This document shows, one piece after another, positions 23,665 to 32,900 of a stretch of 34,554 nucleotides of DNA; position 1 is the stretch's first letter, and each line of letters starts with the position of its first letter. Source of the stretch: Myxococcales bacterium (GTDB lineage Bacteria; Myxococcota_A; Polyangia; JAHFDS01); the NCBI GenBank assembly GCA_023248855.1, contig JAHFDS010000029.1, forward strand, positions 1-34,554, written 5' to 3'. A program made the translations under genes and the position numbers. A model generated the notes under the pieces. It saw only the letters and a list, made by a program, of their open reading frames with translations, was not told the origin of the DNA and searched no databases.

Positions 23665-25350
23665 TTGCGTCCCATCCTGTTGTGCGGGCTGCCAGGGTCG
23701 GGCAAGAGCGCGCTCGGCGGAAGGCTCGCCGCAAGACTCGGCGGCGCCTTCGTGGATCTCGACGAGGCGGTGGCGGCGGAAGCCGGGCGCTCGATCGCAG
23801 ACCTGTTCGCCCGGGAAGGCGAGGCGGCCTTCCGTGATCGCGAGGGGCGCGCGCTCAGGGCGGCGCTCGAGGGGGCTCCGGCCGTGATTGCGCTCGGGGG
23901 GGGCACGCTGTGCCGGGCCGACCACCTGGTGCTGGCGCGCACCCGTGGCACGCTGGTGTGGCTCTGGGCCGACCCGGCCGTCCTCGTGGCGCGGCTCGAG
24001 GCCGACGAGCGAGCTGTGCCGGGGCGCCGTCCGCTCCTCGCGGGTGGCACGATCACGGCGCGGGTGCGGCAGCTGCTGGACGAGCGCTGGGCATTTTACG
24101 AGCAGGCCCACGTGCGGGTCGACACGACAGCGCTCTCGCCCGACGAGGCGGCCGAGCGCGTCGAGCGGATGGTCGGCACGCTCGCGCTCGAGAGTACGTT
24201 GCCGCCGGGAACGCCCGTCCCAGGGCCGCCGGTGCGAACGATCCCGGTGCCCCTCGGCGCGCGACGGTACGACGTGGTGGTCGGGGCGAGCTTCGACGGC
24301 CTTCCTGCAGCGCTGCTGCGCGCCGGCGTGGTGCCGCTCCGCGCCTCTTCCGCGCTCGTGGCGGACGCGGCCGCCCTTCGCCTGCATGGCGCCGCCGTGC
24401 GCGCGGCCCTCGCGACGGCTCGCATCGAGCCCGTGGTGCTCGAGGTTCCTTCGGGCGAGGCGCACAAGCGGCTCGCGACCCTCGAACGGCTCGCGGAGGC
24501 GTGCGTGGCTGCCGGGCTGGATCGTGGGTCGGTGGTGTTCGCGCTCGGGGGCGGGGTGGTAGGCGACCTTGCGGGGATGCTGGCGGCCACGCTCCTGCGG
24601 GGCATGCGGGTGGTCCAGCTCCCGACCACCCTGCTGGCCCAGGTCGACGCGGCGATCGGCGGCAAGACCGCGGTCGATCTCGCAGCGGGCAAGAACTTGC
24701 TCGGGGTCTTCCACCAGCCCCGCCTCGTGTTTGCGAACGTCGAGACGCTCGCCACGCTGCCCGCCCGCGAGCTCCGCTCCGGGCTGGGCGAGGTCGTCAA
24801 GTATGCGTTGCTCGGTGCCCCGGGGCTGCTCGAGCAGCTGGGCGGTCTCGAGGTCGAGCACCTGCCCTCGCGCGTGCCGGAGCTGGTCGCGTTGGTGGCC
24901 CGATGCGCCGAGCTCAAGGCGACCGTGGTCGGAGAGGACGAGGAGGAGCGCGGCGATCGGAGGAAGATGCTCAACCTCGGCCACACCATCGGGCATGCGC
25001 TCGAGACCGAGAGCGGCTACGCGCTCGCGCACGGGGAGGCGGTGGCCCTCGGTCTCGTCGCCTCCCTGCGGGTGTCGCGCGCGCTCGGCTTGCTCGAGGA
25101 GGCCGATCTGGAGGAGCGCGTCGTGAGCCTCCTCGGCCAGCTCGGCTTGCCGACGGATCTCGACGCGAGGCTCTCGCCCGCGGTGATGGCCCGGGTGGGC
25201 GCCGACAAGAAGCGCGCAGGCACCGAGGTGGACTTCATCTGCGTGCGCAGGACCGGAACCATCGAGGGGGTTCGCGTCGCGGTGGCGGCGTTGCCGTCGC
25301 TGGTGGCGGGCAGGAATGTTGCTGCCCCAGAAAACGGGGTGTTACGCTGA
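23665..25350 (+). CDS. aroKB: Fused shikimate kinase / 3-dehydroquinate synthase (AroK-AroB)
   Basis: The track ORF starts inside pilQ. I choose TTG 23665 (MRPILLCGLPGSGKS) after CTGGAG, giving 561 aa. Residues 1-175 are shikimate kinase: P-loop GLPGSGKS (8-15), VDLDEAV, FRDREGRAL and ALGGGT. Residues about 190-555 are dehydroquinate synthase: FALGGGVVGDLAGMLAATLLRG for NAD, PTTLLAQVDAAIGGKTAVDL, and metal ligands in GLGEVVKYALL (Glu), NLGHTIGHALE (His) and ALAHGEAVALG (His). Both halves keep their catalytic motifs, so it should do steps two and five of the chorismate pathway. In many Gammaproteobacteria aroK and aroB are separate genes after pilQ; here they are one. Confidence 0.93.
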   Translation: MRPILLCGLPGSGKSALGGRLAARLGGAFVDLDEAVAAEAGRSIADLFAREGEAAFRDREGRALRAALEGAPAVIALGGGTLCRADHLVLARTRGTLVWLWADPAVLVARLEADERAVPGRRPLLAGGTITARVRQLLDERWAFYEQAHVRVDTTALSPDEAAERVERMVGTLALESTLPPGTPVPGPPVRTIPVPLGARRYDVVVGASFDGLPAALLRAGVVPLRASSALVADAAALRLHGAAVRAALATARIEPVVLEVPSGEAHKRLATLERLAEACVAAGLDRGSVVFALGGGVVGDLAGMLAATLLRGMRVVQLPTTLLAQVDAAIGGKTAVDLAAGKNLLGVFHQPRLVFANVETLATLPARELRSGLGEVVKYALLGAPGLLEQLGGLEVEHLPSRVPELVALVARCAELKATVVGEDEEERGDRRKMLNLGHTIGHALETESGYALAHGEAVALGLVASLRVSRALGLLEEADLEERVVSLLGQLGLPTDLDARLSPAVMARVGADKKRAGTEVDFICVRRTGTIEGVRVAVAALPSLVAGRNVAAPENGVLR

Positions 25351-25366
25351 GCACGGAGGAATCGCG

Positions 25367-26194
25367 ATGACACGATTCGCGAAGGTTCGCTGGGTTGCGT
25401 TCGCGCTCCCGCTCCTTCTGAGCTGCGCCGAGAACGACCAGAAGTTGCGAGTGGTCAGCCTCGCCGAGACCGGCAAGGGCTTCGGCAGTGGCTGCGTGGC
25501 TGGCAATACCGCGATTGGCCTGTCTCGCGGCATCCTCGACCTCGCGGCGGTCGACGACTTTACGGGGCAGGTGCCGGTCGAGTATCGGGTCTTCGTCCAG
25601 GTCGAAAACGGCTTCGTCCCGCCGGGAGCGGGAGAGCTCGGCACGCTCACGCCGAGCCCCGGCGTGGCCGATCACACGGTGGTCATCACGGATGTCGTGA
25701 CCGAGCTCAACGTGGGCCTGCAAACGTCCGCGGCCGGATCCCTCAAGACGGTGGCGGGTCTCGGAGGCGCGGACCTCAAGTTCCGGACGCCGATCTTCGC
25801 GCGCATCGACGGCGGCGGCACGTCCGTGCTGGCCGGGGTGGGCGTCCCTGAGAGCGCGGTGATCAAGCTCGCGCGGGTGCGGGACGCCATCTTGCCGCAG
25901 CCGTCGAGCCAGGTCGTCATCAGCGCTCGCCTCCGGGTCTTTGGCAAGAAAGATGGCGTCTCCGACGTCGAGTCGAGCTTCGTCGATCTGCCGATCAGCC
26001 TCTGCAACGGCTGCCTCTACAAGAACATCTCCAGCTGCGACAACGTCACCGACGCGGACGCGACCAAGACCGGCAGCGCCTGCAGCCCGATCCAAGACTA
26101 TCCGCTGCGCTGTTGCAAGCAGGCGGGGATGGCCACGCTCGTGTGTCCAGCGGTCAAGACGACCCCAACGGGCGCGGCGGGCGCAGGAGGCTAA
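25367..26194 (+). CDS. Predicted lipoprotein, Cys-rich C-terminus
   Basis: The start is ATG 25367 after GGAGGA, giving 275 aa; the track start at 25316 lies inside aroKB. The signal ends in the lipobox LLLSC. The middle is beta-rich (VPVEYRVFVQVENGF, VVITDVVTELNVGLQT, SQVVISARLRVFG). The last 55 residues hold at least seven Cys (CNGCLY, SSCDN, SACS, RCCKQ, LVC), suggesting disulfides outside the cytoplasm. I recognise no family. It sits 16 bp after aroKB and 2 bp before the Roadblock gene, so it is in the same operon. Confidence 0.78.
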   Translation: MTRFAKVRWVAFALPLLLSCAENDQKLRVVSLAETGKGFGSGCVAGNTAIGLSRGILDLAAVDDFTGQVPVEYRVFVQVENGFVPPGAGELGTLTPSPGVADHTVVITDVVTELNVGLQTSAAGSLKTVAGLGGADLKFRTPIFARIDGGGTSVLAGVGVPESAVIKLARVRDAILPQPSSQVVISARLRVFGKKDGVSDVESSFVDLPISLCNGCLYKNISSCDNVTDADATKTGSACSPIQDYPLRCCKQAGMATLVCPAVKTTPTGAAGAGG

Positions 26195-26196
26195 CC

Positions 26197-26559
26197 ATGT
26201 TTCGCGAGCACCTGCAGCGGGTGGTAGACAGCGTGCCGGGGGCCCTGTCGGGGGTGCTCATGGGCTATGACGGCATCGCCGTGGACTCGTACTCCGTCGG
26301 GGAACAGCTTCCCGGCGCCGACATCCAGACGATCGGCATGGAGTTCTCCTTTGTCCTGTCGCAGATCCGCAAGGCGTCCGAGGCGCTCGACGTGGGCACA
26401 CCGAGCGAGGTCACCATCCAGGCCGACCACCTCATCATCCTCACGCGCGCGGTGTCGCCGGAGTACTTCCTGGCGCTCGCCGTGCGCCCCGAGGGCAACG
26501 CCGGCAAGGGGCGCTTCTTGCTCCGGGTGGTGGCGCCTTCGATGAAGGCCGAGCTGTAG
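26197..26559 (+). CDS. Roadblock/LC7-domain protein (MglB-like)
   Basis: ATG 26197 follows AGGAGG by 6 nt and gives 120 aa, a single Roadblock/LC7 domain. MFREHLQRVVDSVPGALSGVLMGYDGIAVDSYS matches the first helix and strand (G-x-x-x-x-x-x-D-G). DHLIILTRAVSPEYFLALAV matches the second half. Family knowledge: MglB in Myxococcus is the GAP for the small GTPase MglA, which sets the pole at which type IV pili act. Such domains act as dimers. MglB is longer by a C-terminal tail missing here, so it may be a paralogue. No MglA-type GTPase lies in the window. Confidence 0.88.
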   Translation: MFREHLQRVVDSVPGALSGVLMGYDGIAVDSYSVGEQLPGADIQTIGMEFSFVLSQIRKASEALDVGTPSEVTIQADHLIILTRAVSPEYFLALAVRPEGNAGKGRFLLRVVAPSMKAEL

Positions 26560-26571
26560 CCGGGACGCGAA

Positions 26572-27060
26572 ATGACCCGGTCAGGGGCTCCGCGGGGCGG
26601 CCGCACCGCTCGCCGAAAACCGCACATCCTGGTCCTGCACGGGCCGAACCTCAACCTCCTCGGGACGCGCGAGCCCGAGCTCTACGGGCGGCGGACGCTG
26701 GCCGAGATCGACGCCGCCTTGCGGGCCCGGGCGCGCGCAGCCGGGGCCGAGCTCGAGGCGCTGCAATCGAACCACGAGGGTGTCCTCATCGATCGCCTGC
26801 ACGCAGCGCGCGGACAGGTCGACTTCATCCTCCTGAACGGGGCAGGCTTGACCCACACGAGCGTGGCGCTTCGCGACGCGGTCGTCGCCAGCGAGATCCC
26901 GACCGTCGAGGTCCACCTGTCGAACGTCCACCAGCGAGAGGACTTCCGCCAGACCTCGCTGCTGTCCGGCGTTTGCGTCGGAATCATCTCCGGCTTCGGC
27001 GCCTTGAGCTATGTTCTCGCGCTCGAAGCGGCCCTCGACGGGCTCGAGCTGCGGCGGTAG
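26572..27060 (+). CDS. aroQ: AroQ, type II 3-dehydroquinate dehydratase
   Basis: The 162-aa protein carries the complete type II motifs: [17 protein letters not shown] with catalytic Tyr, [26 protein letters not shown], and [16 protein letters not shown] with catalytic His. The usual Asn-Pro in the third motif reads Asn-Gly here. About 15 basic residues precede the core and could be spurious. AroQ performs the third step of the shikimate pathway, following the AroB product made by the fused enzyme in this gene run. It starts 12 bp after the Roadblock gene. Confidence 0.95.
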   Translation: MTRSGAPRGGRTARRKPHILVLHGPNLNLLGTREPELYGRRTLAEIDAALRARARAAGAELEALQSNHEGVLIDRLHAARGQVDFILLNGAGLTHTSVALRDAVVASEIPTVEVHLSNVHQREDFRQTSLLSGVCVGIISGFGALSYVLALEAALDGLELRR

Positions 27061-27115
27061 GCTGCGCCGCCTCGGGGCCCAGGCCCGACGAAAAACCAGA
27101 CGGACAGAAAACTCG

Positions 27116-27655
27116 ATGAAGAAGACGAGCAAGGCCACAGGCAGGGATGCGGTGCGCGCCGTGGGCGCGGGCGCAGCGCGAAGGGATGATGGGCGGTTCG
27201 ATCTCGGCTGGATCCGTGCGCTCTCGGAGATCCTGGTCGGTCAGGATCTCGAGGAGCTGGAGCTCGAGCTGGGCGAGGGCCGCATCCGGCTTCGGCGCGC
27301 TGGCGCGCATTCCGTGACTCAGGCACCGGTGCCGGCGGTGGTGGCGATGCCAGCCGCTGTAGCCGCACCGATCTCAGCGGCGGCCGCGAAGGCTGCGGCC
27401 GCCGAGGCCGAGGGGTCGGTGTACGTGACCTCGCCGTTCGTGGGCACGTTCTACCGGGCTCCCTCGCCGGAAGCCGCGATGTTCGTGGAGGTGGGTCAGC
27501 AGGTCAAGAAGGGGCAGGTCCTGTGCATCGTCGAGGCGCTCAAGCTGATGAACGAGATCGAGGCCGAGACCGACGGCACGATCGCGGCGGCCCTGGTCGA
27601 GAACGGGCAGGCGGTCGAGTTCGGCGAGCCGCTGTTCAAGCTGCGTCCCGCCTGA
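27116..27655 (+). CDS. accB: AccB, biotin carboxyl carrier protein of acetyl-CoA carboxylase
   Basis: I use ATG 27116 ([14 protein letters not shown], 179 aa); the track's 27011 start overlaps aroQ. The N-terminal half has the usual helical segment ([26 protein letters not shown]), then an Ala/Pro linker (about 65-100). The biotinyl domain follows: [17 protein letters not shown], then [13 protein letters not shown] with the biotinylated Lys. The common Met before Lys is Leu (ALKLM for AMKLM). AccB carries CO2 from AccC to the transferase in fatty acid synthesis. AccC starts 16 bp later. Confidence 0.95.
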   Translation: MKKTSKATGRDAVRAVGAGAARRDDGRFDLGWIRALSEILVGQDLEELELELGEGRIRLRRAGAHSVTQAPVPAVVAMPAAVAAPISAAAAKAAAAEAEGSVYVTSPFVGTFYRAPSPEAAMFVEVGQQVKKGQVLCIVEALKLMNEIEAETDGTIAAALVENGQAVEFGEPLFKLRPA

Positions 27656-27671
27656 TTTGGCGGAAGCCGTC

Positions 27672-29018
27672 GTGCTCAAGAAGATCCTGATCGCGAACCG
27701 GGGCGAGATCGCGCTGCGCATCATCCGCGCGTGTCGCGAGCTCGGCGTGAAGTCGGTCGCGGTACACTCGACCGCCGACGCGGACGCGCTCCACGTGCGC
27801 TTCGCCGACGAGAGCATCTGCATCGGTCCGCCAGCGTCCAAGCTGAGCTACCTCAAGTTCGACGCGCTCATCGCGGCCGCCGAGGTGACGCGGGCCGACG
27901 CGATCCACCCCGGCTACGGCTTTCTGGCCGAGAACGCCGAGTTCGCGGACGCGTGCATCGCCTGCGGTCTCTTGTGGATCGGTCCTCCGCCCGCGCTGAT
28001 GCGCCTGATGGGCGACAAGGATCGCGCCCGCGCGGCGATGCGCAAGGCCCAGGTCCCGATCCTGCCGGGAACAGGCCTGCTCCCGGGCGCGGAGGAGGCG
28101 GCGCGGCAAGCCGGCGAGATCGGCTATCCGATCATCATCAAGGCGACGGCGGGCGGCGGTGGCCGGGGCATGAAGATCGTTCGCGCCGAGGGGGAGATCG
28201 CGAACCAGTTCCACACCGCCAGGCGCGAAGCGGAGGCGGCCTTCGGCAACCCCGAGGTCTATCTCGAGCGTTACCTCGAGCGCCCGCGGCACGTCGAGGT
28301 GCAGGTCGCGTGCGACGACCACGGGGGCATCGCCATCCTGGGCGAGCGCGAGTGCTCGATCCAGCGCCGCCACCAGAAGCTGGTGGAGGAGGCGCCGAGC
28401 ATCGCGCTCACCGAGAAGCAGCGCACGCGCCTGCACGACGTCGCGCACCAGGCGTGCCAGCAGATCGGCTACCGGAACGTGGGCACGATGGAGTTCCTGC
28501 TCGACGAGCGCGGGCGCTTCTACTTCATGGAGATGAACACGCGCATCCAGGTCGAGCACACCGTGACCGAGATGGTCACCTCGGTCGATCTCGTGCGCGA
28601 GCAGATCCAGCTCGCTTGCGGTGCGCCGCTGTCGGTGCGGCGGGCGTTCGTGCCGCGCGGGCACGCGATCGAGTGCCGCATCAACGCCGAGGACCCCGTG
28701 ACCTTCGCGCCGAGCCCCGGCAAGATCACCGCGCTGCACCTGCCGGGCGGCCTCGGGGTGCGCGTCGACACGCACATCTACGAGCAGTACGTGGTGCCGC
28801 CCCACTACGATTCGCTGCTGGCCAAGCTCATCGTACACGCCGAGGACCGCGAGCACGCCATCGCGCGGATGCGCAGCGCGCTCGGCGAGTTCGTCATCGA
28901 GGGCATCAAGAGCACGCTGGGCTTTCACCGCCGGCTGTTCGCGGACCCGGACTTCCAGGCCGGCAACATGGACACCGGCTTCGTCGCGCGCTTCCTCGAG
29001 AAGCCCCGCGACGGGTGA
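27672..29018 (+). CDS. accC: AccC, biotin carboxylase
   Basis: GTG 27672 ([18 protein letters not shown], 448 aa) matches the E. coli start almost exactly. The track's TTG adds five residues. GGCGGAAG lies upstream. The ATP-grasp core is intact: [50 protein letters not shown] with metal-binding Glu, and [12 protein letters not shown]. It carboxylates biotin on AccB using ATP and bicarbonate. Its stop directly abuts the convergent lipoprotein's stop (TGA next to TCA). Confidence 0.97.
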   Translation: MLKKILIANRGEIALRIIRACRELGVKSVAVHSTADADALHVRFADESICIGPPASKLSYLKFDALIAAAEVTRADAIHPGYGFLAENAEFADACIACGLLWIGPPPALMRLMGDKDRARAAMRKAQVPILPGTGLLPGAEEAARQAGEIGYPIIIKATAGGGGRGMKIVRAEGEIANQFHTARREAEAAFGNPEVYLERYLERPRHVEVQVACDDHGGIAILGERECSIQRRHQKLVEEAPSIALTEKQRTRLHDVAHQACQQIGYRNVGTMEFLLDERGRFYFMEMNTRIQVEHTVTEMVTSVDLVREQIQLACGAPLSVRRAFVPRGHAIECRINAEDPVTFAPSPGKITALHLPGGLGVRVDTHIYEQYVVPPHYDSLLAKLIVHAEDREHAIARMRSALGEFVIEGIKSTLGFHRRLFADPDFQAGNMDTGFVARFLEKPRDG

Positions 29019-29942
29019 TCATCTCCGCTTGAGCACGAGCTTGTAGGTGCCGCCGGACGGAGGCGCGTCGAGCGTGGCCTCGTAGGCGTCGCCGAAGGCG
29101 AGCTTCGGGTTGGAGGGCAGGGTGCCGCGTCCGCTCACGCGAAAGCGCGTGGGAGGGCGATCGAGCGCCTCGATGCGCTCGAGCTTGACCTGCGGATCCC
29201 GCAGCAGATCGCGGAAGGTCTCGCACGACACGCGCGCCTCCGCCGTGCGCTGGGTGGCGCGCGCCCGCCGGTGCTCGACGTCCTCGCGGAGCCTGGTGAA
29301 CCCGGTCGCGTTCGGCCACTCCTTGAGGTCGGCCAGGCGCCCTCGCATGCTCCTCAGGCTGAGGCGGAGGTCGCCTGCCTTGCCCCCCGAAAGGCGCGAG
29401 GGCGGGACCCGGTCCGGCGCTTCGGCGTCGGGCAGCGGCGGGATGACCGCGGGAGGCAGAACGTAGCGATCCGCCTCGATGCGGATCTCCCAGCTGGGCG
29501 GGAACGTTCGCTTCCGCTCCGCGCTCCGGATCTCCACCACCCGGGGGCGGCTGCACAGCGCCTGGACGAAGCTCGCGGCCTCCTGCTCGACCCCCTGGAA
29601 GGCCACGACCACTGGATGTCGCGTCAGGTCCCCGGCGGCGGTCTCGGGCTCGAGCTTGTACGTCGGTGAAAGGCCCGTCTTCGCGATCGCGTCGTGGATG
29701 CGCTTTTTCAGCTGTTCATCGGTCTCGGCGGCGCGCGGCAGGGCGCGCTCGAGCTCGACCGCTTCGGCGCGCAGCACCTCGAGCGGGTGATGACAGCGGC
29801 CCCTGGGCTCCGCGCAGGCGCTGCGCTCGGCGATCTCGCGCTTGCTCTCCTCGTAGAGGCGCGCCAGCTGCTTGACCTCGTCGGTCTCGCAGCCGCAAAG
29901 GGCCAGGGCGGCGGTCAAGAGGGTAGGGACGAGGGCTCGCAC
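29019..29942 (-). CDS. Predicted lipoprotein with PilO-like core
   Basis: The GTG start at 29942 gives 307 aa. The signal ends in lipobox ALCGC. A charged helical segment (QLARLYEESKREIAERSAC) is followed by another (EVLRAEAVELERALPRAAETDEQLKKRI). Then comes a fold pattern like the PilO/PilN periplasmic domain: HPVVVAFQGVEQEAASFVQALC, PRVVEIRSAE and SWEIRIEADRYVLP. These line up with IPVSMSVVGSYHQLNKFFKNLG, KRIVSVEDLSL and LNANFIVTTFRF of the PilO in this window. The C-terminal third is unknown. Its start is 5 bp from the divergent mfd start. PilO homology is inference from pattern, not from a search. Confidence 0.6.
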   Translation of the reverse strand: MRALVPTLLTAALALCGCETDEVKQLARLYEESKREIAERSACAEPRGRCHHPLEVLRAEAVELERALPRAAETDEQLKKRIHDAIAKTGLSPTYKLEPETAAGDLTRHPVVVAFQGVEQEAASFVQALCSRPRVVEIRSAERKRTFPPSWEIRIEADRYVLPPAVIPPLPDAEAPDRVPPSRLSGGKAGDLRLSLRSMRGRLADLKEWPNATGFTRLREDVEHRRARATQRTAEARVSCETFRDLLRDPQVKLERIEALDRPPTRFRVSGRGTLPSNPKLAFGDAYEATLDAPPSGGTYKLVLKRR

Positions 29943-29947
29943 CCCCC

Positions 29948-32900
29948 ATGGATAGACCGACCGGGCGGGATCGGTCGAGTCTTGCGGCCGCGGACGTGCT
30001 AGATCCCGCCACCGTGTCGCTAGATCCCGCCACGGCGGAGGCGCCGAGGCTCCGTGCCCGGCAGGCCCTGACCGCGCTGGCCGGGGGGCTTTCGGGCGGC
30101 CTCGTCGAGGCCTATGGCCTGTCGGGTTCGATGGTCGCCTTCGTCGCGGCGGCGCTGCGCGAGCGCTCCGGCCGGCCGCTGGTGGTGCTGGTGCAGGAGG
30201 AGGCGCGCGCGGCGGAGCTGGCGCGCGATCTCGGCTTCTTCCTGGGCACCGAGGGCGGGGACGACCCGGCCCGTACGCACGTGCGGGCCTCGCACCTGCC
30301 GGAGGTGGAGCACTCGCCCTACGCCGATCTCGCGCCGGACCGCCGGCAGATCATGCGTCGACTGGCGGTGCTGTTCCGGCTCGCCCACGGCATGGCCGGC
30401 GACGCCGTCGTGCTCTCGGCGCGCTCGCTGGCGCGGCGGACGCTGCCGCCCGACGCCTTGAAGAAGCGCTGCGATCTGGTCCTCGCCGAAGAGGAGCTCG
30501 ATCGAGGCAAGTTCCTCGACAACCTCGTGCGCGCGGGATTCATGCGTCAAGCCGTATGCGAAGATCCGGGCACGTTCGCCGTGCGGGGGGGCGTCATCGA
30601 CGTCTTCGTACCGCTTTATCGCTACCCGGCGCGCATCGAGCTCTACGGCGACCTGGTCGAGAACGTGCGCTTCTTCGACCCGTCCACGCAGCGCACGCTG
30701 CGGCCGCTCGACGAGCTCTTGGTCCATCCGGCACGCGAGACGCTGGTCACCGAGGGGGCCGATCCACGGGCGCGCCTGCTCGAGGCGGGCGACGTCGCGG
30801 GGCACCCGTCGTCACGGACGCGGGCGCTCATCGAGCAGGTCGAGTCGGGCGAGGACTTCTTCGGGCGAGAGGCGCTCATCCCCGCGTTCCACGCCCGCAT
30901 GGCGGCGGTCACCGAGTACCTGCCCGAGAACGGGGTGTGGCTCATCGAGGCGCCCGACGAGGTGCTCGCCGAGGTGCGGCGCGAAGAGGTGCGCCTTGGC
31001 GAGGGCTTCGAGCACCGGCGCGTCGAGCACCGGATCGCCTTTCCACCGGCGACCTTCACGGTCGGCGAGGACGAGGCGCGGCGCGCGCTCGCGCAGGCGA
31101 CGCAGGTGGCGCTCCGCACGCTGGAGATCGAGCCTCCTGCTGGCGCGCCCGCGCCCACGCGCGTGCGCTTCGAGGTGCGCGACAACGCCGACCTCTCGGC
31201 CGAGCTCCGGCGGGCGCGCGCCGAGCGCGGCGAGCAGATGCTGGGCCCGCTGGTGTCGCGTCTGCGCGAGGTGTCGCGGAGCGTCCTCGTCGTGCCGAAC
31301 GGGTCGCACGCCGAGCGCCTGGCGGGCCTTCTACGCGGCTACGGCCTCGAGCCGCGTCGGGTGCCCGCGGGACGGGCGCTCTCCCTCGACGGCGGCGAGC
31401 CCGGCGTCGAGATCTGGATCGGCCCGCTGGCCGAGGGCTTCTCGCTGCCCGGCGACGGCCTTTCGCTCCTTGCCGAGGACGAGCTGTTCGGCCCGCGCTC
31501 GCACCGGCGCGCGCCGCGCGAGCAAAAAGGCGGCCTCGCGTTCGAGGATTTCCGTCAGCTCCAGCCGGGCGATCCGATCGTGCACAAGGAGCACGGGGTC
31601 GGCCGCTACCTGGGTCTCGTGCGCCTCGCCGCCGGCGGCGTCCCCGCCGACTTCCTGCACCTCGAATACGAGGGCGGCAAGCTCTACGTCCCGGTCTACC
31701 GGCTGTCCCAGGTGCAGCGCTGGATGGGCGCGGAGGGCGAGCGCGCCCGGCTCGACCGGCTGGGTGGACAGACCTGGCAGCTGGCCAGAAAGCGTGTCCG
31801 CGCCGAGGTGCGGCAGCTGGCCGAGGACCTCCTCAAGCTCTACGCGCAGCGCGCCGCGCTCCCGGGCCACGCGATGCGCCCACCCGACGCGATGTTCCGC
31901 GAGTTCGAGGCCACCTTCCCGTTCGAGGAGACGCCCGACCAGCAGCGCGCGATCGACGAGGTGCTCGGCGACATGGAGGCCGACCGTCCGATGGACCGCC
32001 TGGTGTGCGGCGACGTCGGCTATGGCAAGACCGAGGTCGCGTTGCGCGCCGCGTTCCTGGCCGCGGAGAACGGCCGCCAGGTCGCGTTCCTCGCGCCGAC
32101 CACGGTGCTCGCCCAGCAGCACTACTCGACCTGCACCGAGCGCTTCCGCGACTACCCGATCAGGGTCGGCGTGCTCTCGCGCTTCCAGTCGAAGGAGGAG
32201 CAGGCAAAGACGGTCAAGGCGATCGCCGAGGGCAAGGTGGACGTGCTCGTCGGCACACATCGCCTGCTGTCCAAGGACGTGCGCTGGAGCAAGCTGGGCC
32301 TGCTCATCATCGACGAGGAGCAGCGCTTCGGCGTCGCGCACAAGGAGCGCATCAAGCAGATGCGCACGCAGGTGGACGTGCTGACCCTGACGGCCACGCC
32401 GATCCCGCGCACGATGCACATGTCGCTCATGGGCCTTCGCGAGATCTCCATCATCGCGACGCCGCCGGCCGACCGCCTCGCCATCCGCACGTTCGTGTGC
32501 AAGTGGGAGGACAGCGTGCTGCGCGAGGCCATCAAGCGCGAGCTCGCGCGCGGAGGCCAGCTGTTCTTCGTGCACAACCGCGTCGAGGACATCGAGTCGT
32601 GGGCCGTGCGCCTGCACACGTTGGTGCCCGAGCTGCGGGTCGCGATCGGCCACGGCCAGATGGAGGAGGGCAAGCTCGAGCGCGTGATGATCGACTTCAT
32701 CGATCACAAGTTCGATGTGCTCCTGTGCACGACCATCGTCGAGAGCGGCCTCGACATCCCGCGTGCCAACACGATGATCGTGAATCGCGCAGACTGCTTT
32801 GGCCTGGCGCAGCTCTACCAGCTGCGCGGACGCATCGGCCGCGGCCGCGAGCGCGCGTTCTGCTACCTGCTCGTGCCGGGCGGGCAGGGCGCGATGGACG

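Noticed and set aside
19934-23734. 1266-aa minus-strand ORF across pilQ
   Set aside because: It is the antisense of PilQ and long only because the GC-rich third positions avoid stops. No domain fits.
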